64,000 nucleotides of DNA from Nannobrachium achirus (lineage: Eukaryota > Chordata > Actinopteri > Myctophiformes > Myctophidae). Of this stretch, positions 10,893-23,692 are shown piece after piece (position 1 is the stretch's first letter; every line of letters starts with the position of its first letter). The notes under the pieces were generated by a model, which worked only from the letters and a program-made list of their open reading frames with translations, ran no database searches and was not told where the DNA came from. Location: the NCBI GenBank assembly GCA_963921795.1, contig OY997653.1, positions 63,262,214-63,326,213 on the forward strand, in the 5' to 3' direction. Made by a program: the position numbers and the translations under genes.

Positions 10893-11368
10893 TACGGTTT
10901 GTTGTTAATTAGTGGTTGAACAACTTAACTTTACTCACAAGTGCCCTCTCGTTTGAAAGGATCTGTGATGTATTCTAACTAATAACAACTTGTTTTGACA
11001 GTCCATCCATTCACAGTACATATATTGTACAACTAAACCGCGCGCCTGGGTCGTATTGCGTATTCCAAAGTCAAGCTGAACGATGCTGTGCAGAGGGGGG
11101 CCCATTGAGGGGGGCTTCCGATGGAGGGTCGTTCGCATTGAGTGTCATTTATTTGGACTGAGATTTACCGGCAGTCGGAGTCCCCCCTGGCCACAGGACA
11201 TTAGGCAGCGCGTTACAGAAAGGGGGCCCCAATGTGAGAGGGGGTTTTCGATGGACTGTCATTGGCATTGACCGTGATTTGGACTTAGACTGACCGGCAG
11301 TCGGAGGCCCCCCTGACGGCCGCGGCCCGTTTCAATTGACGGTTGAAACATAGTAAAGGCCGCTACTG
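10893..11368 (+). mobile_element. Truncated copy of the 1.24 kb hAT element
   Basis: Begins within the element at GTTAATTAGTGGTTGAACAA (equivalent to about 6360) and runs to the right terminus (AAAGGCCGCTACTG). It shares the two GGCAGTCGGAG...CCCCCCTGG blocks. The left half is missing. Confidence 0.8.
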
Positions 11369-11493
11369 TCTACACTACAAGCTCACAACGTGTCGCATCT
11401 GTACTTTTGCTACTTTAAGTACATTTTGATGACAATACTTTCATACTTTTACTCAAGTACATTTTGAATTCTGGACTTTTACTTATAACTGAG

Positions 11494-12978
11494 CAGAGAT
11501 GGGAAAAGTACTCACATTCTGTACTCAAGTAAAAGTACAAGTACTTGTGAAAAAAACTACTTTGGTAAAAGTAAAAGTACTCAACTAAAAACTTTACTCA
11601 AGTAAAACGTAAAAAGTACCGGATTTGAAAAGTACTTTTGAAGTAAAAGTAAAAGTATTTTACTGTATGTTTCTGTGCAAAGCCAATAGAATTTGAAGGA
11701 TATTAAATTGAAGTAGGACTGTCATCTAAGGGGTAGCCTACTGTCATTTTAAAAAGTAATCTTACAATACTAGTTAATATGTTTATGATGTCATTGTGAG
11801 AATGTGCTATAGTGTTGTAGTCGAGTCCACCTAAAGTGTCCAAGTCAAGTCCAAGTCCTAGGGGGTTCGAGTCCGTTTTGTCTTATTAAAAAAAAGGACA
11901 AATAAGACTTGGACTTGGACTATATGTAGTACAATATCCCAAATCACAGACGATAATTATCCAGTCTAATATCATGATATGGATACAAAAATAATATGAA
12001 TTAAAAAAGAATTATAGATTATAAGTCTACTACTGTAATCTATAACATTTTTAAACATTGCTGTTATAGCTGTGTCATTGTAATAAAGCTGCATGATTAT
12101 GGCAAAACTTATATTATCAAACAAAATCTTATTTTAATATTTTTTAATAAAAGCTAAAATAAATAAATAAGGTTTCCCTATTCAAACACATAGCAGTACG
12201 TGCATGTCTGCATTTCATTGTTTAAGGTGAGAAATGTACCTTATGTCATTAGTCTGATGCCTTCAAGTATATGCAAAGCAAAAAAATACCCCATGTTACT
12301 GCTTCAAGTTGTTTTGATTCGTTTTAACCTCTCTACAGAGACTTACAATGTTACACTTCTCTCTATTGATCAGTGCACTTTAAAACGTTCGGACGAGGCT
12401 AACAAGTTGTAATAGGCTACACCTGGAAAGACAAAAAGAGAAAAGACGTCAATTCTTAATCCAGCGGTACGGGTGGATTAATGATCACAAAGGCTGTGTT
12501 TGGAATTGGAAGCTGTGTAGGCCTACTGTTTAAATAAGGACTTATTTATTTGGGAACATGTCGAGGATGTCCTGCAGGCTGCAGGTAAGAGGAAAGCAGA
12601 GAGAGTTGTCTGTTGGCGAAAAAAGAACTTTTGGGAACTTGCTTGCTGCTGCTGCTGCTGCTGCTGAGCGGAGGGGCTCTGCGTGTGTGCCTGTGTGTGT
12701 GTGTGTGCGTGCGTGCGACTGTGTGTGCCTATCAGATGCGCATCAGATAATTCAGATATGCTCCGGCGCAACATTAATAGGCTATATACCATTAAAACCA
12801 AAGTAACGAGCCTGTTTTGAAAATGTAGCAGAGTAAAAGTACAGATACTTGTGTTAAAATGTAACGGATAAAAGTAAAAAGTACTCAGACAAATAACTAC
12901 TCAGTAAAGTACAAAGTACTGAAAAAAGTACTTTGTTACAGTAACAAAGTATTTGTACTTCGTTACTTCCCATCTCTG
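11494..12978 (+). mobile_element. Non-autonomous hAT element, 1.49 kb, perfect 8 bp TSD
   Basis: Termini CAGAGATGGGAAAAGTA and TACTTCCCATCTCTG, with TAACTGAG immediately outside both ends (11486-11493 and 12979-12986). It is inserted into an older AAGTA-type repeat (11389-11493 plus 12987-13065). The interior is AT-rich and includes a (CTG)n run near 12645-12665 followed by (TG)n. No open frame shows transposase motifs. Confidence 0.9.
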
Positions 12979-13269
12979 TAACTGAGTACATCTACAGTGC
13001 AGTATTGATACTTTTATGATACTTTTACTTAAGTAAAACATTTGAGTACTTTTTCCAACAGCTAATTTTCCCCATAGCCTGGAGGAGCGGTAACTGCTAT
13101 TGGCCCAGTTCTTTCCCCCCATTGTCTGGAAGGGCACTCCTGGGGTACTGTCCTGCGATTGGCCCTTAGCTCAGTACCATGTACATCACCGTCGGCGTGA
13201 GCGTCTGGGAAACCGGGGATTTCCCCGCTGGGCCGCTAGGGGGAGTCCGGCGAGCGGGCCGCTGCAGGT

Positions 13270-14068
13270 CACTGCAGTGTTTCAATTGAAACGGGCCTCG
13301 GCCGTCAATGCGAATGATCGTCGTCCATCAGAAACCCCCATTGGGGCCCCCTTTCTGTAACGTGCTAGTTCTGCCTATGTCCTGTTGCCAGGGGGGACTC
13401 CGACTGCCAGTAAATCTCAGTCCAAATAAATGACGCTCATATGTGAATGACACTCTATCGGAAGCCCCCCTCAATGGGCCCCCTCTATCACGCTGTGCCT
13501 GTGAGCTGTGGCGCTGCACACCGATTGGCTTCACTTTGTAATACGAGCTAGGCGCGCGGTTTAGTTGTTGGATGGACTTGGGAATACATCACAGAGCCTT
13601 TCAAACGAGAGAGCATTTGTGAGTAAATTTGGCAAGTTGTTCAACCACTAATTAACAAGAATGCACGCTCATTTTAAGATGGCAACAACAAACATGGACG
13701 CAACACTGGTCTGTCGCATCCTATGGTCGCATCCAGTCAGATGAAACATGTCATGTGGACAGCTGGACACGTTAAAACGTTACCTTGAATGGAATATATC
13801 TGAGGAGGAGCAATTATGTCAACTTCCCCAAAAGGCTGTCCTGTCTTATTAAACCAGACGCTGGGACAGCATCCACTGCTTGTATTGTATCCACAATATA
13901 ACTTGTGAGTATCCTAATTTATTACCTTAACATGTCACGCCAATGCGCAAATGGTAATGTGGGTAGCCTACAGTAATTAATGTACAGTATTTGTGCAAGT
14001 TGGCCCTACATTTGTGGATAGCCTATGCATTATGTTCAAACAGTTCAATCCAAAACATAATGCTTATA
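13270..14068 (-). mobile_element. Reversed, partial copy of the 1.24 kb hAT element
   Basis: Matches 5880-6840 in reverse: TTTCAATTGAAACGGGCC near 13279, the GGGGGG/GGCAGTCGGAG blocks, the TTAATTAGTGGTTGAA segment, and the region about CCAGACGCTGGGACAGC. It stops at about 14068, before the poly-C end of the full element. The (AT)n of the full copy is only a short ATATAT here. Confidence 0.8.
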
Positions 14069-14179
14069 GTCCAGTAATTTTAGGCCAAAATTAGGCTAAA
14101 CCTAAAACAAATTGCAATAGTAGCAAACTCAACTGATTCTGTATCCTCATTATATCCTTAGTGAGAGAAAAAAAGTCCC

Positions 14180-14470
14180 AAGGAATCCCATCAGGGCAAA
14201 GTTTTGAAAACGACCTACCTACCTTCACTTACTATACACTATAATATAAAGGAAAAAATGACTCCCAAAAAAATCTGCTTTAAGTGGGATGTGAGGGATC
14301 AAACTAGGGGTTTTTAATTATTCGGAATCCATTGCAAGCATTTGTTTTGCACGAAAAACATTCATTGGGCAAGAAATGGCCACTCAAAATGATGGTTTAG
14401 TGATGAGTCATCAATTTTCACAGTCTTTTGGGGTCCGTTTTTAGTTTGGCGTTGGAACCGTTCATTTTGA
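14180..14470 (+). repeat. Dispersed repeat related to the MITE interior at 44920-45120
   Basis: Shares TTCACTTACTATACACT, GACTCCCAAAAA, GTTTTTAATTATTC and CATTGCAAGCATTTGTTTTG with the later element. The inverted ends seen there are not present here, so this is probably a truncated copy. Confidence 0.6.
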
Positions 14471-14703
14471 GGAGGGGGTGCTCAAGTGAAAAATTGACAA
14501 TTAATTAATAAATAATGCTCAATTTTGACAATTAATTAATAAATAATGCTCAAAATGTTTTGGCTCGCGCGCTACGCGCGCTCGCATAGGGCCGGTCTGT
14601 TGCAAATCCCAGGGCTGAAAATTCCTCCCACACCGAGCCTGATGTACATGGATAGCCTATCCAGAAGAGGTACTCAACGGTAGCAACTCTCTCGTCTAGG
14701 AAA

Positions 14704-14810
14704 GTGACCTGATTACAAAGCTGGTCCTGACTGACCAGCTAAAAAAGGTATTTTGTAGTGAGGACCAATTATATGAAGATAGGTTGAAAAGTGGTGAAGT
14801 ACTCCTTTAA
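14704..14810 (+). mobile_element. Right end of a TTAA-flanked MITE
   Basis: The phrase ATTATATGAAGATAGGTTGA, then AAAAGTGGTGAAGTACTCC and TTTAA, matches the right end of the 7190-7445 element. The left part is replaced by other sequence. Confidence 0.55.
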
Positions 14811-14823
14811 GAGTACAGTTTAA

Positions 14824-15333
<510 letters not shown>

Positions 15334-15341
15334 CCGACGTA

Positions 15342-16162
15342 CAGTGATGGAAGTCATACTCATAATCTGTTTTACTTCAGTAAAAGTATCAACACCCTGT
15401 TGTAGAAATAGTCTGTTATACAAGTACAAGCTCGGTATTAAAAATGTACTTTGGTAAAAATTCTAAAGTATTGGCATCATAATCAAATAGCCTACACTTC
15501 AAGTACACACAAGTCAAAGTGCTACTCATTATGCAGAATGTCCCATTTGCCATTTCACACGTTTTCAAATGTATAAAAACCCTTTGAAAACAGAAGATCT
15601 TATCGCTATTTTCAAATCGCCAAAGTATATATTTATGAAGTGGTTTTAATAATAATCAGAAGTCACCAGTAGCTAAAGCAGGGGTCACCAACCTTTTCCA
15701 CATGAAGTGCCATGTATTTGTTTTCTTGATAGTCTTGATATCAACTCTACGTTTAATTATAACGGTATTTCCAACACATTTGGATTGTCTATGAATAAAA
15801 CAACCTTTTCCCCTGCTTCTTCATTTGAAATATTCACATCAGGACATGACAGACTCCCAGACCTCCTCACCAGTCAGAGTTCAGGGTTTGAATACAATTA
15901 GAATTTGCATACAGATGTGAGGGATTTATTCAAAAATACTCTCTCTTACACTTCTGCCAGTGTGCCAGTCATTACCCTCCACGGTGCCAAGGTAGGCACC
16001 CGTGCCTAAGGTTGCCTAACCCTGAGTTAAAGTGTTCAAATAATTTTAGTGGACTAAAAAAAGGACAATATTTGCCTCAGGAGATGTACTGTAGTGGAGT
16101 AAAAGTAAAAAGTATTGCAAAAAGTATTGAATAAATGTACACTTAGCCTCGTTCCACCACTG
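15342..16162 (+). mobile_element. Non-autonomous hAT element carrying a nested element
   Basis: Ends CAGTGATGGAAGTC and GTTCCACCACTG, with flanks CCGACGTA / CCGACATA (7 of 8). AAGTA-type words fill the terminal parts. The central 15679-16024 is a second element with its own duplication. No coding sequence. Confidence 0.78.
15679..16024 (+). mobile_element. Nested hAT MITE, 346 bp
   Basis: Ends CAGGGGTCACCAACC and GGTTGCCTAACCCTG are imperfect inverted repeats. Flanking octamers AGCTAAAG (15671-15678) and AGTTAAAG (16025-16032) match at 7 of 8. It was inserted into the hAT element at 15342-16162, so it is the younger of the two. Confidence 0.78.
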
Positions 16163-16178
16163 CCGACATAAAAGGGGG

Positions 16179-16189
16179 AGCGAGAGAGA

Positions 16190-16222
<33 letters not shown>
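16179..16222. repeat. (GA)n microsatellite
   Basis: About 44 bp of GA with one C interruption. Confidence 0.95.
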
Positions 16223-16419
16223 GCTATTTGATTCCCTCATCCATGTTCCGGTCACTTCTCAGTCCTCCCCAGGCAGGAAGCTGCAGATGATATTGAGACG
16301 CATTATGAAGTGGATACGGTGTTGGTCCTTGTTAGAGGGGAGAGCATCCGTCTGCTGGGATCAGCCCAGTGCACTGATATGTTCTCCATTCATTTACAGT
16401 TGATTGTCTGTCCTACGAC

Positions 16420-16612
16420 CAGGGGTCTGGGCCCTGGGTACTTTAACTATTGAAAAATATAGCAGATATACAAGCTCACCGTGCGGCACTCAGTGCTGTG
16501 CTGTGAGCTTGTATATCTGCTATTTTTCAATAGCTAAAGTATAAAATAGTTAAGGCCCCTCCACCTTGGGCCCTGGTAACTCAGTCCCACTTTTCCCCCT
16601 GTGACACCCCTG
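16420..16612 (+). mobile_element. Composite MITE, copy E: centre deleted, one hairpin left, perfect TSD
   Basis: The 193 bp element is flanked by identical CCTACGAC (16412-16419, 16613-16620). It keeps both outer arms (GGGCCCTGGGTAC and CCACCTTGGGCCCT) but only one palindrome (16451-16536). Both halves of that palindrome have the outer-type AGATATACAAGC / GCTTGTATATCT sequence. The central hAT-like segment is gone. This is what a deletion joining the two palindromes would leave. Confidence 0.88.
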
Positions 16613-16620
16613 CCTACGAC

Positions 16621-17109
16621 GTCCCTGCACTGCCCTCTTCAGGGCTTCACAATGCCACACACACCAAACACAATGCTTTTTTTCAGAAACGTTTGTGAAA
16701 ATAACAGCCCTATGCAAACTCACATGCTCGGGGTGCCCCGAGCCAAAAAAGTTTGGGAACCCCTGCATTACACAATAAGACACTGCGTGAAAAAATGGGT
16801 TACAAAAATCTTGGGATAAAAAAAGAGAATAAAAAAAGGGGGAAAAAAACAACACCTTAGTGATTTTGCCAATGAATTGGGGTCCCACTTGCAATACCCT
16901 CACGGCCCACCAGGGGGCCCCCCGGCCGGCCCACAGGTTTGGGGAAGGAGATCCAGTAATGTCCTCAGTGGGACGACCTCCAGACATCAAAGCTTCCTCT
17001 GCTTATTTAGCAGCTCAACCGGCCTCTACGGCTCCACTCCAGCTGATCCTTCCCAGGTTTTCATTAAAGAGCACCAGCTGGTCCCCGGGACGGTTGTTGT
17101 GTTGGGAGC
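16621..17109. other. Unassigned sequence; possible hAT end
   Basis: Contains CTCGGGGTGCCCCGAG (16729-16744), a small perfect palindrome, and AAAAGTTTGGGAACCCCTG, which resembles the right end of a hAT element. I could not place the matching left end. No gene is recognised. Confidence 0.35.
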
Positions 17110-18371
<1,262 letters not shown>

Positions 18372-18975
18372 CAGGGGCGTCACACCAAGTCCTGGGTACA
18401 AGGATTCACGGCGGGCCCCCCATGAATGTTCTTCATGGGGGGAGGGGGTTTAACCCATTTAGATTGGGAACGCATTTATTACGCATTATTTTGTGCTTTA
18501 ACTAATGACAAATAGCAGATCTACATGCGAGCTTGTAGATCTGCTATTTTTTGAAAAATTGTGAACATTTTGTGCTTGAATATTTCAAATCCTTGTAAGG
18601 TTTTTTGAAAAACCTGTGTTTCTATGTCAGTGGTGCTCAAACCTTTTCTTGTGAAGGACCCCCAAAATGAAATGTAAATTTTGGCCGCAGACCCCCATCT
18701 CAAAATATTTAGTTCCAGGGACCCCCCCAGAAGCAAAATTTGAGTTACAAATGGCTTAAGAAATACATACTGTATATTAATTTTCTGCACACATTTTCAC
18801 GACTTGTAAAAAAATTGCAGATCTGCAAGCTCACAGTGTGGCACTCGGTGCCGCGCTGTGAGCTTGTATATGTGCTATTTTTCAATAGCTAAAGTATAAA
18901 ATAATGAAGGCCCCTCCACCTTGGGCCCTAGTAACTCAGTCCCACTATGCCCCCCCCCCCCTTGTGACACCCCTG
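18372..18975 (+). mobile_element. Composite MITE, copy G (full length)
   Basis: Termini CAGGGGCGTCAC and GTGACACCCCTG. Palindrome 1 is reduced to a short loop form (18510-18550); palindrome 2 is longer (18812-18885). The GGACCCCC centre is present. I could not see a convincing flanking duplication. Confidence 0.85.
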
Positions 18976-19622
18976 GGCCGAGGCTCCACAGGAATCCAAA
19001 GGCAATTGCTTGTTCAGTAGGCAGAGCTTTTATTGGCCGTGATGTGCAGTCTAATACGCTGCCCTGAAAACCCAGGGTTGGAAGTTACCTCGCTTACCTA
19101 GCTTTGTGGCACCGTGCCAACTCCCCCAACCCCCCCCCCCCCCCCCCCACCCCTCCACTGTGAGACCAGAAAATGTCAGCGAGTTTAGTTTCCCCTGGGG
19201 TAATTCTGTCCAGTAAAACGTGAGACCATTTCAACTACCGTGACATTTGTTTGCGGTTCTCGGCGCACTTGTCAAAGTGCATCGCGTGAATGCTAACTGA
19301 ACCTAAATGAGAAATGCAAGATTGCATTGCAACTTTTCAACCTTCAAATTGCAACCGAATCTACTGAATTAAAGGTGTGAAAGTGCCCTCAGATGCACAG
19401 TGAGAGTGATGTTCAAAAGCAAAGAAAAACGTGATCTTCTGTACACAGAGTGCAGTGACAGTTGACTTATTTGTATTTGGCAGATGCAACAATAAGCATG
19501 CTACTATCAGCCGGTTGAATTTAAGACCAGCAGCTACAGCATACCGCCCATTCAACTGTAGATTTAACAGTGTACCCACCGCCCATTCAACTGTAGATTT
19601 AACAGTGTACCAACCGCCCATT
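18976..19622. other. Unassigned sequence; short tandem repeat at its end
   Basis: No gene is recognised. At about 19547-19628 the phrase CCGCCCATTCAACTGTAGA recurs three times, ~38 bp apart. A poly-C run lies near 19130-19150. Confidence 0.4.
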
Positions 19623-19760
19623 CAACAGTAAATGGTAAATGGTGCATTTATAAAGCGCCTGTATCCAAGGCGCTTTTCAGAGATTGTGCATTACATTCAC
19701 CCATTCACACACACACACACACACGTTCATACACCGATGGCTTCTCTGCAGTGGAAAAGC
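19623..19760 (-). mobile_element. L2-tail SINE fragment
   Basis: AAATGGTAAATGGTGCATTT...AAGCGCC and CATTACATTCACCCATTC match the 3' part of the SINE at 55922-56197. The tRNA-like part is absent. An internal (CA)n lies at 19706-19724. Confidence 0.65.
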
Positions 19761-19919
19761 GGGTCGACTAGGAGACTAGGAGTGGAGTTGTATTCCATGA
19801 GCCCTATATATTCAGCTCCTGGCAATTCCTTCGAGACAGCCGCGTTTACACGTCAAAGCGCTCGGTGACCCGATCCGTTTTATTTTTGCGAGGACCAACT
19901 TGCAATCGGCAAAGTTTGG

Positions 19920-20345
19920 GTGTTTAACCCATTTAGGCCTAGACTTATTGATTGCTTTAACTGCTGAAAAATAGCATATATACAAGCTCACAGGGAGCTT
20001 GTAGATCTGCTATTTTTGAAAAATCGTGAAAATGTGTGCAAATTGTTCAATATATATTGTGTAATTCAAATCTCTGCTTCTGGGGGGTCCCTGGAACAAC
20101 ATATTTTGAGATAAAGGTATGTGGCTGAAAAAATGTGATTTTGGGGGTCCTTGACATGAAAAAGTTTGAGAACAGCATGATTTAGAGGAAGGATTTAGAA
20201 GTCGGGTCAAAGATCGGGTCAAAGATATTCAAAGACTTGCACACATTTTCACGATTTTTCAAAAATAGCAGATCTACAAGCTCGCAGCGCGGCACTCGGT
20301 GCCGCGCTGTGAGCTTGTATATCTGCTATTTTTCTAAGGTTAAAG
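19920..20345 (-). mobile_element. Palindrome-bearing MITE, copy with reversed centre
   Basis: Begins with part of the outer arm (TTTAACCCATTTAGGC). It then has a short palindrome (19970-20015), a centre reading on the reverse strand (GGGGGTCCTTGACATGAAAA), and a full palindrome (20262-20335). Terminal CAGGGG ends are missing. Confidence 0.7.
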
Positions 20346-20790
20346 CATACAATAGTGGTTTAAGTGGTTAAAATCTAACGCGACCCGGGCGCGTTCCCGG
20401 TATTTGAGAGTTAAAAGTGTAAACACTGGAGTAGCGAACGGACATCTCTAATTTAGCGTGTTGAGCTTTCAACCTAGGATTCACGACGCCTCGTAAATAA
20501 GAAATAAGGAGCAGCAGGGAAAGGGAAAGCAGCAAACCTCCGGATGTTGACACAGCTTCAGGGGTGACCTCAATATTCTGCTCACATGTGGGAACTTATC
20601 CAGATCCCAACCGATCTATAATGAAGTATGTTCTGTTTTCTTTTTGTTTTTGAAGACTCCACAAATGCGGTTGAAAAAACAAATGTGCTTAAGACATTCA
20701 TGAATACTGCATGGTGACTATGTTATGCTTTCAGCTCTGTGGTATTTATTCACCCCAAACAATATGGGTACACAACAGCACAGATGCATT
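20346..20790. other. No recognisable feature
   Basis: Unassigned sequence that hosts the MITE at 20799. Confidence 0.35.
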
Positions 20791-20798
20791 GCATACAC

Positions 20799-21059
20799 CA
20801 GGGGTCTTCAACGTTTTCAGGCCAAGGACCCCTTAGTTGAGAGAGAGAGATGAAGCAGGGACCCCCACAACCTGTTCATAGATTCCATATAGTTTCATTG
20901 TTTGACAGCACAATCATCAGTGTATTTTGGATTCATGTCAACAATTTGTGTTTTCAGATATTTAACCACTTGAACTGTCAATGCTTAATAAACATGACCT
21001 TTCACTCTGTACTTAGTCTGCTCTTTTTCCCCTCCCGGACCCCCTGTTGAAGACCCCTG
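20799..21059 (+). mobile_element. hAT MITE, 261 bp, intact
   Basis: Ends CAGGGGTCTTCAAC and GTTGAAGACCCCTG are perfect 14 bp inverted repeats. Flanks GCATACAC / GCATACAG match at 7 of 8. No coding sequence. A reversed, larger relative at 57727-58664 contains insertions, and this clean copy shows exactly where they entered. Confidence 0.9.
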
Positions 21060-21067
21060 GCATACAG

Positions 21068-21439
21068 GAATGCAGCTATGAATGTACAGCACATAGCGCT
21101 CTGAATACCAGAAAGCTCGCACTAAAACACAGTCGCCCCGGGCGTCTATCCGGCGGAGCGGGAGAACGGTCTCTGCCTGGTATTTGTAAACGTTACCTTG
21201 GTTAACTATGCCTAAGGTTAAACCTAACCTTATTCCTAATCTTAACCTCAGTAAAACTATGCCTAACCCTAAAGTTATTTATAACCTTATATTTAGTCAA
21301 ACAAATACAAGAATACCAGAACGGACCCACCGAGTGGCCGGCGTGAGGTCTGCGAAAAAATAAATAAATAAATAAATAAAAAATGAAAAATAAAAAATAA
21401 AAACAAATATGGCGAGCATTCCCGTTACCAGTGCTCTTT
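21068..21439. other. Unassigned sequence
   Basis: Contains degenerate CCTAA/TTAGG-like words (21200-21290) and an A-rich (TAAA)n stretch (21358-21400). No gene is recognised. Confidence 0.35.
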
Positions 21440-21447
21440 CTCTACAT

Positions 21448-21804
21448 CAGGGGTGGGCAACTTTTATGATGGCGAGGTCCACTATATTTCCACCTTCACT
21501 CCAGAGGGCCACATTGAATATTGCTACTTCCTACTTTGTCATTCTAGTATCTCATACAAAAGAATTTAATTGGAATCCTGAAAAAAAAAAATGTTATTTT
21601 TTAATTCTCTATGAACCTAAATAAAAATACCTACATTGGACATAAAAAAATACATTTGAATACTACTATACTAGTCTTAAGCTACTAATATAGACTGACA
21701 GAATTAGAGCAGGTCATGTTTAGAATTGTAACAGCTGAAATCAATAATATATCAGTATTCCGATATTAACCTGAGGGCCGCATTAAGCCAGTTGCCCATG
21801 TATG
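21448..21804 (+). mobile_element. hAT MITE (CAGGGGTGGGCAAC family)
   Basis: Left end CAGGGGTGGGCAACTT, right end AGTTGCCCATGTATG (degenerate), with flanks CTCTACAT / CTGTACAT (7 of 8). An internal phrase GAGGGCCACATTGAA and later GAGGGCCGCATTAA are typical of this fish MITE type. Non-coding. Confidence 0.72.
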
Positions 21805-21812
21805 CTGTACAT

Positions 21813-22412
21813 GGTCCAGCTAGGGACCACCAGGGGTCTGGATGGACCCTTACAGGTCTGTCACTCTGAGAATGTACGAATTGAACCACATTTGTACACT
21901 CTCAGTGTTAAGTAAACGCTGCTGCTTTTTCAATGTAGATTGGGGCCACAAAGATTTTCGTCGACTATATATCTTTTTTCACTGAAGAAAAACTAAGCTA
22001 TGATTACTAAAACTAAGACTAAATATATTGACAATTTTGTCAACAAATAAAAACTAGACTAAAATATTAGGGAGGGACTAGTGGAGAAGAGATCCAGTAG
22101 AAAAGACGAGTCGTTGAATGTTGTGTTGTGCTCTGGTGTTGCGCTCTGAAAATAGCAAATCTACAAGCTCACTGTGATGCGTTATGAGCTTGTGTTTTCA
22201 GCATGCAACTATAAGTGTACAATCAGTCATTACGACGCCATCAAGGCCCACTAAAATACATTTTAGGCGACTAAATAAACTAACTAAATTAACTGTATAT
22301 TTAGTCGACTAAAATAGTTTGATATTTAGTCAAATAAAACTAGACCAACACTAAAACATGTGACTAAAACTATATCAAAATGTGTTGTGAGAATCAACAC
22401 TGATTTCTAAAG
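21813..22412. repeat. GACTAAAA-type repeat with a solo hairpin
   Basis: Dense ACTAAAACTAA / TTAGTCGACTAAA words between 21950 and 22380 suggest a decayed element. A solo hairpin at 22148-22205 (AGCAAATCTACAAGCTCA ... TGAGCTTGTG) lies inside. Confidence 0.45.
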
Positions 22413-22420
22413 CATTCACC

Positions 22421-23475
22421 CAGGGGCGTCACTTGGGTATGGCAGGGGTATGCAGCTGCCATACCCTGTGTCCAGGGGGGAAAAGGTTACTTTTAAAAAT
22501 AAATCCATGAATGTCTCTTTGTCTATCTGAGCTGGTTATTATGTTGTTAAATTACAGTACAATAATTACAAATGCAAAGTTTAACAAAAATGGTCACTTT
22601 AACAAGGTATTATAATTATATTCTCCCCATCTTGACAGAATGGTATATTCCCAGGTTCTGCAGGTCAGCTGCACAGGTGCAATGCATTATTGTTAATTAT
22701 TACCCGGCGTGTTAGAATGCTTGATTCTGATTGGTCGAGCGCTGAAATCAGAGGTCTGTTATTTCTGGATAACAGACCACTCCGCTCTATAACAGACCGC
22801 TGCCTAATCAAAGACTCAGAGCACCTGCTGCAGTCAGGCTGCACTGCGTGAACCTTGTGCTGTATCCAACATGTCAGCCATGTAAACAAACACACAGTGA
22901 CATTTACAACTAAACGTTGCTCTGAAGAATGTTTTTAAAAATATTTTAAGCGAGAAATAGACGACGTAGTATCAGAAAATGGACCTTATCTAATCAGCAC
23001 TTCCTTGTTTTCCAAGGCAACCGTGTCGCGCTGGGAGGACGCCCAGTGCAACACTTGTGGAACACTTCCAGCCGGCTGTAAACAAGGAAATACTTTGTTT
23101 TGTTTTTAGTTTTTAGTCAAATTATTAATTTGATTTAGTAGCCGGGTAATAAGCGGGATAAATACTGGCTCCTTGGGGGTTGTCCATATATAACATCCCT
23201 TCGAACTGATAACTCCCCTCGGCTGGCGCCTCGGGGAGTTATCAGTCCGTCGGGATGTTATATATGAACAACCCCCGCGGAGCCAGTATTTATCCCTTAC
23301 TTGTGGCACGTTTACTAACATGCCAAGTTTAGCTGCACTTGAACAACCGTTCCAGGCTGCCATATCCAGAAACCGTAGAAAACCGGGGAAAAAAACTGAC
23401 AAACCCCATTTTTTTTCTCGCCCACAGGACTCCCATCTTTGCCATACCCTCGCTTTTGCTGAACTGACGCCACTG
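22421..23475 (+). mobile_element. Non-autonomous hAT element, 1.06 kb, perfect TSD
   Basis: Left end CAGGGGCGTCACTTGGGTATG, right end CATACCC...CTGACGCCACTG, with identical CATTCACC outside both ends (22413-22420 and 23476-23483). Inside lie an older-looking block with inverted ends ATTACCCGGC / GCCGGGTAAT (22699-23150) and a 143 bp palindrome. The 131-codon frames are artefacts of this structure. Confidence 0.88.
23155..23297. repeat. Long near-perfect palindrome
   Basis: Arms of ~66 bp (GGGATAAATACTGGCTCC ... CTGATAACTCCCC and GGGGAGTTATCAG ... GGAGCCAGTATTTATCCC) surround a short loop CTGGCGCC, with a few mismatches. The transcript or single strand would fold into a strong hairpin. Confidence 0.9.
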
Positions 23476-23587
23476 CATTCACCCAAACAACCTGGGAACA
23501 CATTTGGCGGTAATTATAAGCACACACAAGCCTTGCACTTACACACACACAAGATTAGATTGCATCTATGCTATGCATGTATGATGC

Positions 23588-23590
<3 letters not shown>

Positions 23591-23650
<60 letters not shown>
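23591..23650. repeat. (CA)n microsatellite
   Basis: About 30 CA units. Confidence 0.97.
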
Positions 23651-23654
<4 letters not shown>

Positions 23655-23692
23655 TCATGTATTCAAAAAGCACATCACCACACACCACGCGG

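Noticed and set aside
16550-16990. 146-codon reverse ORF
   Set aside because: It begins in unassigned sequence and runs into the outer arm of the composite MITE (GPKVEGP from CCACCTTGGGCCC), so it is not a gene.
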